From NCBI GenBank assembly GCA_016858145.1, contig JAEHOE010000030.1:682001-746000 (forward strand): a DNA stretch of 64,000 nucleotides, read 5' to 3'. Positions 21,209 through 31,844 of the stretch are shown piece after piece (the stretch's first letter is position 1; every line of letters begins with the position of its first letter). Under the pieces are notes generated by a model. It made no database searches. It saw nothing but the letters and a program-made list of their open reading frames with translations, and was not told the DNA's origin. The position numbers were made by a program, and so were the translations under genes. The DNA is from Edaphochlamys debaryana (lineage: Eukaryota; Chlorophyta; Chlorophyceae; Chlamydomonadales).

Positions 21209-24200
21209 TCAAGCGCCCGTGACAGCAACCTGCTCGTCCATGGAGCTGCCGGCCAGCCGCAAGCGCAGGGGCTCCACGGCGCCGGCCTCCTCCTCCTCGG
21301 TGATTCCGGATCCGTAGGCGGGCTGCACCTCGTACGCGGCGGCGTGCAGCAGCTGCGTGGGCCCGTCCACGGAGATGATGTCCAGGCCCGCAGCGCACTG
21401 AGACCCCTGGCCGTTGCCGGCCTGCATGCAAGGGGGGCGAAGGGCTCAGGCAGGATCGGCGAAGGCGGACGGCAAAACACACGGCGGCGGACCCTGTGCT
21501 GTAACAATCTCCCACAAGTCATCTCCTTGTGCAAGGTCGCAAGACAGCTACTCACCTGGAACGGGTGCAGGCTAGACGTCTGGGGCACGCCCCGGTACAC
21601 GCGCGCCGTCAGCACCTCGCCGCCGTCAGTGAAGACCTCGAGGAGGGAGGAGTCGAGAAAGACGCGCAGCTGCAGCGCGTCGCCCAGGGCTGGCGGCCGC
21701 AGCAGCTTGCCGCCCACGCGGCGGGCGTTGGGCGCGCACAGGCTGAACGCGTGCGTGTGGGGGTCGCTGGCCTCAAACACCACCTCCAGGACGCCCGTGT
21801 CCCAGTGGTACAGCAGCGCCGCCGAGCCCTCAGCGCCGCTGAAGGAGTGCAGCAGCAGGCCGGAGGCCGAGCAGCGGGGCGACGCGCCCACGGCCTCCTC
21901 CTGGGAGGCGGGGGAGGCGCTGGCGGCGTCGCGCTGGAAGACGAGCTCCAGCTCCAGGAAGGGGCCCTCCACGACGGGAACGGGCAGCTGCAGATGAGGG
22001 CAGGGGTTGGGGTTTAGTTGGCTGGTTGGAAGCTGGAGAATGCACAAGTGCTCAGCATGGGCGCGCGCACAAGGCGTACCCCGAACTCGCACCCGACAAC
22101 CGCAATGTGTCATGGACCTGACCCAGATCCCGCGCGACCCACCCGTGCACCGCCGTCGATGATGATCCTGTCCACCCCCATGGGCAGGTCCTCGGACAGG
22201 CGCCAGGAGTGCTTCTGGTCGCGCAACGCCTCCAGCTCGGGGATGGGCGCCTGGTGCAGCGACCAGCCCTGGGCAGGTCCAGCGGCCGTGCTGCAGGGGG
22301 TGTCTGCCGAGGGCGGCTTGAGCAGCAGCACGCGTGGATGCGTCAAGCATCCCGCATAGTCGTAGGCGTCAACCTGAGGGCAACCACATGGCGTGGGGGC
22401 GACAGCTGGTTAGCAGAGTGAGTTGAAACCCCAAGCACCACAACCCAACCGCACGCGGAACGCTGAGTACACGTCGCTGCACCCGCCCACCTTCGTGCGC
22501 TTCTCCTGGGCCCAACCCCACAGCAGGGTACGGTTCTGCGGATGGCCAGACATAACGCAGGTCAGCATGTCCAAGCTTTGGACTCAGTCAACAGCGCCCG
22601 CCTGGCCCATCACGCCAGCTGATCGAAGTTGTGCGCCGAACACGCCAGCTGCTAGGACAGGCGCGCCTGGGGAGGTGCTAGGCGGTTTGCTCACGTTGAG
22701 GGCGTCGTCCAGGGTGTTGGGCGCGTAGACCACGTCGCCAAGGTCCAGGCGGAAGGGCCCGATGGAGGAGGCCAGGTCAAACTCCTTGGCGGTGGGGTCG
22801 TAGGCGCCGAGGTAGTAGTAGGACGGGTTGGTGCACGCGTCGGGCTACAAGGGTGAAGGGCAGAAGGGCGATGAGTATGTACGGTACTGGTTCCAAGTGG
22901 CGGTGACGTCTCGTGGCGTCAACCCGTCCATGCCCAGCCCGCCAGCGCAGCACAGAGACTTACGCTGATGCAGAAGAAGTGGGGTGCCGGCAGGTTTGAC
23001 GAGGATGGCTCAGGTGAGGGGGAGGAGGACGCAAGGACTTCCTGCGGGCACAACACGGGGGTACGGACATCGCCAAGGTCAAGTTGTGGCGATGTGGGTT
23101 GGGCACCGAAGGCCGAGTCAAGCCCCGTGCACTTGGCCGGGCGGGTGGCAGGCGCGCATGGGGGACAGCTGCGCAGGGCTCACCCGCTGGTCGAAGCCGG
23201 GCAGGAGGCGTAGGCTGTCCGGCACCAGGCCGGGCCGGCACAGCAGCGGGCACTCCCACACAAAGCCCGTCTCCGAGCCGTTGTCGCGGCCGTGACAGAG
23301 CTCCCCGTGCAGGTGCCAGCCTGAGGGGCATGAGGGTCACGGCCGGAAGCGCTTTGGTAAGGGGGTCCCTCGAAATCCCGCCAACCCCAGTGCCCCACAA
23401 GACCAAGGGGCCAAGCGATGCAGTACCCAGATCAAACGCTCACCATCGAGGGGAGTCAGCTCGGGGCTCGTGTACACCAGGATGGTGCCGCCGCTGTCCT
23501 TGACGCCGCTGCCGATGACGATGCTCCAGTGGTCCTGGCCGTCCTGGCCCGGGCGACCGATGATGTAGGGGTCGCGCCAGCCGCCGAGGCCCATGTTGGG
23601 CGGCGGCAGCGAGAGGAAGGGGTACTCGGTCTTGGTCCAGTAGGTGAGCTTGGGGTCATCTGCGAGACAGCAAAGACATGGGCGGGAAGAGAGGTTAGCG
23701 GTCGAGACACAGGGGAAGGTGCATGCTTGCCCCAGCCAGGAAAGCAAGCCCCAACCCCCGACCCCTCTCCTTCTCAATCTTCAACCCAACATACGCACTT
23801 GGGTCTACGGGACGCGCCGTGAGCTGAGACTCGATGAAGGGCAGCTGCAGGTCGCACTCGGTGGGGGGCAGGGGCCCACACGAGTCGTTGCTCCGCAACC
23901 GCACGCCCCTACGGCATAGGGTTGGGCGAGCAGCGGACGGAGGGTCAGCAGGTTAATTTAGTCTGGACTTGTGCCCATCTGCAGGAGGGTCCTACAACCG
24001 TCTCTGTGAACCATGCCGGCCTCCTGCTGGAAGCCTGCTGCAACAAGCCTGCTGCTGCAAGCCTGCCGGTGCAAACCCCCTGCGGTCGCAACCCCCTTCC
24101 TGCAGCCCCCCTCCAGCTACGCCCCACCCGCTACCCCCCTTCGGCTGGCTACCAGACCCTGCCCGCTTCCGGCACCAGATGCTCACGTGTACATGATGAT

Positions 24201-24909
24201 GGGCACCCCTTCATCGTCCAGGGCCGCGCAGCCGCTGAACGCGCCGTCGGAGTCGAGCCCGCCGGGAGACGGGATGATTGCGTGGGGCAGGACCTCCCAG
24301 TGCACGAGGTCCCGAGAGACCGAGTGTCCCCAAACGAGCCCGAAGCTCCAGGTGCAGCCCTGCTCCACGTGCTGATAGAACCTGCGGCGCGAGGAAGCGC
24401 GTCAGCGGAGGCCCGAGCGCCCAATGCCAGCGCGATGTTTGCAAGTCCACCAGCGACCAGCCCGATCTCACATGTGGTAGTAGCCTTTGTAGAAAAGAGG
24501 TCCGTTGGGGTCTGCAACGCATTGCGCGAGGCGGTGAGCTCAAGCCATCGGAGCTCGCGGAATTTGCGGCCGCAACCCGCTCACCGTTGACCCAGCCCTT
24601 CTCCGGCGCGACGTGGAAGGACGGCTTGTCTAGCCTAGGTCGCACGGCCGCGACGCGCTTCTTGAGGAGCGTTGCCAGCGTCGTTGGGGTGTTGCTGGTC
24701 TGGACCATTTCGGTCGCGGCACGCGTAGCACGAACAGGCACCTGGCGCTACGGTAGCGACAGTGCCAGGTGAGGGGGAGTATGTGTGAGAAGGGGCGGAG
24801 CGGCGGGGCTGAATGAGCCGGGGGCAGGGGATGGGCCTACCGTCATGCGCCCGTTGACCGCAACGGCCTGCCGCAGCAGGGGCCTTGACTTGATGCACAG
24901 GGAATGCAT
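21209..24909 (-). CDS. Glycoside hydrolase family 32 protein (invertase/fructanase type), gene 1
   Basis: Thirteen phase-consistent exons: 24841-24909, 24585-24741, 24472-24511, 24187-24381, 23799-23908, 23444-23659, 23184-23320, 22964-23041, 22695-22844, 22491-22535, 22143-22373, 21556-21987, 21209-21421. They give 690 residues. GH32 enzymes hydrolyse sucrose or beta-fructans by a retaining mechanism. All three catalytic motifs are present: WVNDPNG (nucleophile Asp76, split by an intron), WRDP at 218-221 (transition-state Asp220) and WECP with acid/base Glu285. The C-terminal beta-sandwich is clear (LQLRVFLDSSLLEVFTDGG, LTARVYRG). The first 55 or so residues are basic and hydroxylated with almost no acids (MHSLCIKSRPLLRQ), as in an organelle transit peptide. 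No secretory signal is seen. Substrate cannot be read from sequence. It is divergent from gene 2 across about 440 bases. Confidence 0.88.
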
Positions 24910-25346
24910 TCTAGGGGGTGATCACGAATAAATAAGGGGGATCACGAGGGGAGACTGGGAGTGCTTAAGGGGGCTCGGGGGAAGCGTGCTGAAATACCCG
25001 TATCGGCATGGCAAGTGCCGTACAGGTTCCCGCCAAATCCCAAGCGCAGAGCCGTTCCCGAGCATCACACAGGCTCGCCGGCGTGCACCGGCCTTGTGAT
25101 CACGGCTGTTGCGCGGGCAGCGCCCTCGGTGTTTGCCCAAATTGGCGAAAGCATCGATCCATCTCGGCACACACGTGCTTTTGCGTTATCTCGCCATCCG
25201 ACGCTCCCCAGCAGCGGCAGCAGCGACAGGCACGCGCTAGGAGCAGTCACAACGCTAGCAGCGGCGCCAGCCCTCCCGCTCGCGGCACAAGCTAGCAGCG
25301 CCCTCAAGTCGCCGCCACGAGCTCGTTCCCGGCGGCCCTTGCAAAC
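24910..25346. promoter_or_regulatory. Shared divergent promoter interval of the two GH32 genes
   Basis: Only about 440 bases separate the two start codons. An exact direct repeat GATCACGA lies at 24920-24927 and 24940-24947 and brackets an AT-rich ATAAATAA. A possible upstream coding exon of gene 2 begins at ATG 25008 (MASAVQVPAKSQAQSRSRA, transit-peptide-like). Its splice to the 25347 frame is not resolved; an acceptor at CTAGCAG just after 25295 would be in frame. If that exon is real, the shared promoter shrinks to about 100 bases. Confidence 0.5.
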
Positions 25347-28300
25347 ATGGCGACAGAGCGGAAGCCCATCTTCCACATCGCGCCACCGCGCGGCTGGATC
25401 AACGGTGGGTGCAGAAGGGGCGCTGGGGTCGGCGCCGACGCAATGCCTCGTCGGCGTGGAGCGCAGCCGCCAGCGCGCAGCAAGAGCCGCTCGCTCGCTC
25501 TGACGAGATGCGCGCGCGGCGTTCACGTCTTGCAGACCCGAACGGCCCGATCTTCTACAAGGGCTACTACCACATGTGGGTCGCCCTGCGGGGCCATGGT
25601 CTTGCTCCCTCCAGGCGGCTTTTGGCGGGGGGCGTGGCGCCGTGTGGCGTGGGGGGGTTGCAGGGCGCAGCACGGACTGAAGGGGGGGCGTGAAGGTACC
25701 TGCTTGGCGGCATTTTGACCCCACGCACGCCCAGCCCCTCACCAGCAAGCCCTGGATTGCCATGCCCCCCCCTCCAGGTTCTATCAGTACGTGGAGACGG
25801 GCTGCCAGTGGAGCTGGGGGCTGCTGTGGGGCCACGCCGTGTCGCGCGACCTGGTCACGTGGCAGCACATGCCCCCTGCGCTGGCGCCCAGCTTCGGGGG
25901 CTTCGACGGCGACGGCTGCTTCAGGTGGGCCTTTTTGAGGATTGCAGGCCTGTGGGCTGCGGATGGGTAGAGCAAGGGCCGGTGGGGTGGGTCTCGGCGG
26001 CAACGGAGTGGGCCTGCTGTGAGGCACGACGCGAGGGTGTATGAGTGGATGGGGTGGGATGTCAGCACACTGAGGTCATTACCGCTGTGCCTGCTCGTGC
26101 CCTCTTGACCCTCAGCGGCTGCTGCACCGTCGACGAGAAGGGCGTGCCTGTCATTCTCTACACAGGTGGGGCCGATACAAGCGGGGCTCCTGCGCATGAC
26201 AGCTTGCGGCGGGTGGTGGTGGTATGCAACACACTCCGTAGTTGAGCTCCCATACCCCCCTTCCCCTCCCCTCCCCTTCCCATCCTCATAATCCAGCTCT
26301 CACGGCCCTCTCCCCCCTCCCCATCCCCCAGGCGTGCGGCTCCGCTCCAGCCCCGTGTGCGGGCCGCTGCCCCCTCCCGAGTGCGACCTGGGCACCGCCT
26401 GCATCGAGACGCAGTGCCTGGCCGTGGGGAACCCGGGTGAGCGGGGCGACGGAGGCCGCAGCAGTAGTGCTGAGAACACGCACGGGTCCGTCCTTCGCTG
26501 AGGAGAAAGCATCACACACCAAACCCCTCCCATCTATCCTGTCTGCACATTATGACCTTTGTGGGCCCGTCCTCCCCCGGCTCGCGCCCTCCCCCAGATG
26601 ACCCCAAGCTGACCCATTGGGTCAAGGAGGAGGCGCCCTTCCTGTCCCTGCCTCCGCCCCACATGGACCTCACCGCCTGGCGGGACCCCTACGTCCTGGG
26701 CCGCCCTGGAGATCACGGCCAGGACTGCTGGTGAGCCCGGGACGGCACGAGAGGGGAGGTTATGAGGATGGCGCCCCCCACGCCAGCCCCATAGGCAGTC
26801 CCTTCCTTGATTGCTCGCCCTTGCATGCGCTCCGCAGGACCATCATGGTGGGCGCTGGCGTCAAGGACCGAGGCGGCACCGCACTGGTCTACCGCTCCAA
26901 GACGCTGCGGGACGGTGAGTGCAGCGGGCCACGGGCTTGTCTTCGCACATTGCCTAGTCGACAAGCTCATCCTGCTACCCCCCTCCGCCCTTGCCCCCAG
27001 GCGACTGGACCTACGTGGGGGAGCTGTGCCGCGGCTTCGGCGACACAGGCATCATCTGGGAGTGCCCCGTCATGCTGCCGCTGCCGCGCCTGCCCGCGCC
27101 GGCGGCGGCGCTGCCGGCTTCGTCCGCCGCCGCCGCCAGGCGCGCCGCCGCGTCTGCCCGCGCCACCAAGGCCCAGTCGCCGCTGCCGCCCGACGTGCTC
27201 CTCTCTGCGCCGCCCTTCGTCCGCATCTCGGCCTCCGCCGTCACGGCCGGTCACGGCGCCTCAGCGGAGGCGGTGGCCGAGGAGCAGCCGCTGATCTTGT
27301 CCCTGCCGACGGTGCCGGCGTCTCCGCGTCCGCCGATCCGGCTGGCGGCGGAGACGGCGGAGGCGACCGCCTCGGCCGCGTTCGCCGCGGTCGGTCTGGG
27401 CGGCGCTGGCGGCACCGGCGGAGGCCTGGCGGCGCTGCTGTCGCCCAGGAGGCCCGCGGTGGCGTCCGCGGGTGGAGCTCCCCTCAGCCCCCTGCGCTCC
27501 CCCGCCCGGTGGCAGCTGCCCTCGCCCGCCGCCCTGCCGCACGCGCCGTCACCACCGGTGCGTGAGGCTCCATCTCCACCGCATGCTGCCTCTTGCTCCT
27601 TCTCTGGAGCAAGGAAGACGTGACTTTCCATGCCCTGTCCGCAGGCGCCGCGGCCGCCCAGCATCAGCGGCGCCGGCTTCGGCCACCGCCCGCACCACCC
27701 CGGCCTGGCCTCCCCCGCCGCCGCCGCCGCCACACTGGCCGCCCGGCAGCAGCGCCTCGCCACGCCGCCCGCCTCACCTCGCGCGCCGCCGCTCTTCCCC
27801 GCGGCGGCCCCCCGCAGCCCTGCGGGGGCCGTGGCGCAGCTGCTCTCCTCATCGCCCGCGCCCGGGCCCGTGACGCCAGCAGCCGCCCTCTTCGCCGCTG
27901 GCGACGCCGCCAGCCCCGCCGCCGCGAGCTCGTCGGGCGTGGCGGCCGCTGGCATCGCCTCGCCCCCGTCCACCGGCGGCAGCTCCGTCAACGCAGCGCC
28001 CCGACCGCCGCGCTCCTCCGCTCCCTCCCCCCTTACGCCCATCACGCCCTTCTTCTCCGGGCTCCCGGCGCCCGGCCCCGCCAGCGCTCCCAACTCTGCC
28101 GCCTCTTCCTCCGCCTCGGTCCCCGGCCCGGCGTCCGCCGCCGCCGGCCCCGTGTCGACCGCCACAGCAGGCCGGCCCTCGCCGCTGCAGCTCTCCACCC
28201 CGGCCTCCTTCCCGCCGCTCTCCTCTCCGCCGGCGCCCGCCTCCGCGTCCGCCTTTGCCTCCTCGGCCTTCGCCGCTGCCGCGCCCGAGGCCCCCACCTC

Positions 28301-30148
28301 CGCCGTCGGATCCGCGCCCTGGTCCCGCCACGCCACCTTCTTCTGCGTGTGCCCCGACGACTGCAACTCCCCCGCCGTGTACTACCTGGGGCACTACGAC
28401 GGCGAGGGCGGCAGGTTCAACCTGGCCGAGGCCGCGGGCCCTTTCATGGTGCGTCTGTGCGTGAGGCGTCATGGGCACGCATTGCAGAGCGTCCGGTCTG
28501 GACATCGGCAGCTCGCAGGCAGCTTGCTCTAGCCCTACCTTCCAACCTGACTTGTAACGCCTTACCCTGATACTCCCCCTCCGTCCAGCTGGACCTGGGC
28601 GACATCTTCTACGCCCCCAACACCCTCACCGACCCGGACGGCCGCTCCGTGCTGTGGGGCTGGCTGCAGGAGAAGCCTCGCACGGTAGGTGGGCCAGAGC
28701 CCGGCAAGTCCGCCACCAGTACGCCCATGCCGCGATTTCCGCCCACTTCTGTCGCTCGTGCCGACACCCCTGACACCCCTCAACCCTCCTGCCCCGCTCC
28801 CGCCCCAGGTGGGGGCCTACGACTACGCGGGCTGCCTCTCCATGCCCCGCCTGCTGTACCTCGAGGTGTGCGTTTTTGGATGGGGGGCTTGTGCACAAGC
28901 AAGTGCCGGGCCGGCGGCTGGGCTGAGCTGAGCTACGAGACGTGCATGGTCCGGACACAATCTACAAGGCACCCATCAACACCTCCTGCGTTGCCTCTCC
29001 ATCTTCTTCTCGTCAGGTCGACGAGGAGGCGTACTCTGCGGCCGACGCCGCGGAGCTGCAAGCGGCGGAGCCGGGCGGGGGCTGGTGCACCAGCCGGGGC
29101 GGCTGCGGCCCCCGCCAGCACCCCGGCGTGAGGCTGGTGCAGCGGCCGCCCGCCGAGATCGAGAAGCTGCGGGTACGTGGGAACCGCGGCGTGCGTGCGT
29201 GTCAGGTATCCTAGTAACAGGCGATGACTCGCCCTCCCTGCACGCCCTTAATCACACCCTCGCGCACCTCGCCCCGCCACCCTCCACCCCCCGCCTCAGG
29301 TCCCCGGCGCCTGCTACACGGTGGAGGGCCTCCTGCTGCAGCCCGGCACCACCCTGCCGCTGCCCGCGCCCTGCGGCACGCATCTGGAGCTGCTGCTCAC
29401 CCTGGCGCCCCTGCCCCAGCCCCGGAAGCCCCTGCCCGACACACCCGCCGGCGTCACCCCGCACGGCGGCGCCGCCGGTGCCTTCTCGCCCTCCGCTGCC
29501 GCCACCGGCGGCACTCCTGCCGCCGCCGCCGCGCCCAGCCGCTGCAGCGGGCTGATGCTGCACTCGTGGCGGGAGGGCGCCGAGGGCTCGGCGGCGCTGC
29601 TGTACCACTGGGACACGGGCGTGCTGGAGGTGGTGTTCGAGTCGCTCAACCCCCACACCCTGGAGTTCAGCCTGGCGGGGCCGGGCTCGCGGCGCGTGGG
29701 CGGGCCGCTGCTGCGCCCGCCCGCCCCGGGCCAGCCCCTGCAGCTGAGGGTGTTTCTGGACTACTCCGTCCTGGAGGTCTACACGGAGGGCGGCGAGGTG
29801 CTGACGGCACGCGTGTACCGAGGCACCGCGCCGCCGGCGCCCGCTGCCGCCGCGCCACCGGGCGGGGTTAGCGGCCGCAGCAGCCTGGACGGTGACGGCG
29901 GCGGCGGCAGCCAGGGCTTGACGCCGGTGCTGAGGTCGCCTTTCGGGTCGCCACACAAGGCCTCCCGCTGGGGCCCGAGCCCGGGCGGCCGAGTGTCGGC
30001 GGGCGGGTCGCCGCTGCCGCAGTACCGCCGGTACGGCGCTGGCGGCGCGGCGGCGGCGGGCGTGGAGCTGGTGTCGTACGGGTGCGCCACCGAGGTGGTC
30101 GGGTTGGAGGCGCACCAGCTGGGCAGCATCTGGGTCGACGACGTGTAG
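25347..30148 (+). CDS. Glycoside hydrolase family 32 protein, gene 2, with large low-complexity insertion
   Basis: Thirteen phase-consistent exons: 25347-25404, 25536-25575, 25778-25924, 26116-26165, 26332-26436, 26598-26730, 26838-26914, 27001-27557, 27645-28448, 28589-28684, 28809-28865, 29017-29172, 29300-30148. They give 1042 residues. Catalytic motifs are WINDPNG (nucleophile Asp20), WRDP (Asp163) and WECP (acid/base Glu224). The C-terminal sandwich reads LQLRVFLDYSVLEVYTEGG. GH32 proteins are usually 500-700 residues. The excess is a Pro/Ala/Ser-rich tract at about 235-615, between WECP and HATFFCVC, where gene 1 has about 40 residues. A Gly/Ser-rich extension also lies near the C-terminus. 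Several introns fall at the same codon and phase as in gene 1, for example inside WINDPNG and after YYH. With the 25347 start the catalytic domain begins almost at once; an upstream transit-peptide exon is possible. Confidence 0.85.
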
Positions 30149-31844
30149 GGCCCCTGGGCTCATCAGAGCGTGCGGCCAAGCACGTGTTGGGACGAGGCAA
30201 CAAGGCGGTGCGGTTACGGGCTAGGAGAGTTGTGGGGTGGGCGACAGACTTGTACATATAGATGAGAGGCATTTGAGGACAGCAGGATACGCGCAGTAGA
30301 TAAATGGGCCGCATCGCTGGGATCATGTGGGATGAGCGGTGGGCAGAAGTTGAGCGCAGGATGCATGAGGCTAAATAGTCAGCAATCAAGCGTTGCTGCT
30401 GTCGTGGGCAGTGCGCGGGAGGGGCCATGCACGGAATGCACCGGTAGAGGTGCGCGTAGGATGGCACGAGCAGCGGGTATGCCGTTACTGGCGATAGAAG
30501 CTTATGGGCCGAATTGCCTTACATAAATTGCATGCAGTTCAAGAAGGCCCTGTAAACATATGAGCCTTGGTCACGGAGATCAGTCCGCCAGCTAGCCACG
30601 CTAGCTTGCAAGGCCATCCGCCCGCAGGCTTGCCTTCCGCACCTCTGATTCGCGCAACCAGACACCTGCCGTAACAACTCTCCCCCCTTGACGTCACATA
30701 GCCTGCCACAATGCGCCCCGTCACGCTGTCAAGTACTGAGCTCCGTCAAGCTACAAAAGTCTGAGGCGCAACCGAAACGGTCAAAGTCAAAAGCCCAACC
30801 ACGCACCACCACCAGCCTTCGCGGCGATACCCGAAGCCAACAGGACCACAGGGGCGCGGGCTTACGCAGCCCGCGCTCACACCCGTCCACGTCCAAAGAG
30901 TGTCCCACGATTCCACGCAGTCTGCGGGAGCGTCGACGTCCTCAAGCAAGCCGCACAGCCGCTGCAGAAGGGGGGCTGCTGGACAGCCAGCTCCGCAGCT
31001 CACGCCTGTGTCACTCGCCGAACAAGAAGTACCCCGCAAACCTCCGACCCACATCACATTAAGCGACTGTGCAGTCAGGCAGGACCAGCGCACACAAGCC
31101 TACCGCCAGCGCTTAATGAGTCGAGCCGCATGAAGACGGACGAGACCAGAACGGATTGCCCGTATACTGTTAGCCAGTACCGTCGTAGCCCACCAAGCAA
31201 GGAAGGGCACACGAGCATTCCCCACACGAGAGTCCAGTACACCCGCCGACAGTGACGAACAGCAACCTGCTAAGGATCCGCAGCATACCTTGCGTCACGG
31301 GACCCAGCCGTATCAGTACGGTGTCCCGCACACCTCCCATGATGCTCCCATCCCTGCCATCTCTGTGCTACCTCCCAGTAGACCCGTTTCCAGTGCTCCT
31401 GCAAAGGCGCCTTCGCCAATACTCCGTGACCCGCCTTGGGCCATCATGTGCGACAGGCCCTGCCCTGCTTCTGTGCCTCATACCCCCATCGTCAAGCGGG
31501 CTGTGGCCCCAACCCAGCCCCCGATTGCTGCCTCCACGCTCGTGCTCCATCGGCTCCTTCTCCGTCCGCCTCCATCTAGTGCCGCGTCTGCGACGGGTTG
31601 CGGCCCGCAAGCGGCGGCAGAAAAGCATCCCTGGGGGGCGCGTGCAAGGGAAAGTCTGAGTCTACCACAATACCAGCTCGGTAGGACCGGATGGACAAGC
31701 GCCATAGCCAGCCGCATTGCGCAACTCGTTTGCAGCGTTGATGGCAGCGCCAATCAGCCTACCTGAGATCCGTTTCCGCACACCACCCAAGCCCCGCTTC
31801 CCTGTCCCCGCGCGGCCGCGCCCCGCCCCAGCTCCCCCGGGGGC
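30149..31844. other. Intergenic between convergent GH32 gene 2 and the 2006-residue gene
   Basis: This is the 3' region of GH32 gene 2, with a TGTAA at 30551-30555. From about 30.6 to 31.7 kb I see only short frames and no family. The 3' end of the minus-strand gene lies at its right border. Confidence 0.45.
30551..30555 (+). terminator. Candidate TGTAA poly(A) signal of GH32 gene 2
   Basis: TGTAA, the usual poly(A) signal of chlamydomonadalean nuclear genes, lies about 400 bases after the stop codon. Confidence 0.4.

Noticed and set aside
27251..28366. 371-codon minus-strand frame
   Set aside because: It is antisense to the low-complexity insertion of GH32 gene 2, and its Gly/Ala/Glu composition is a GC shadow.
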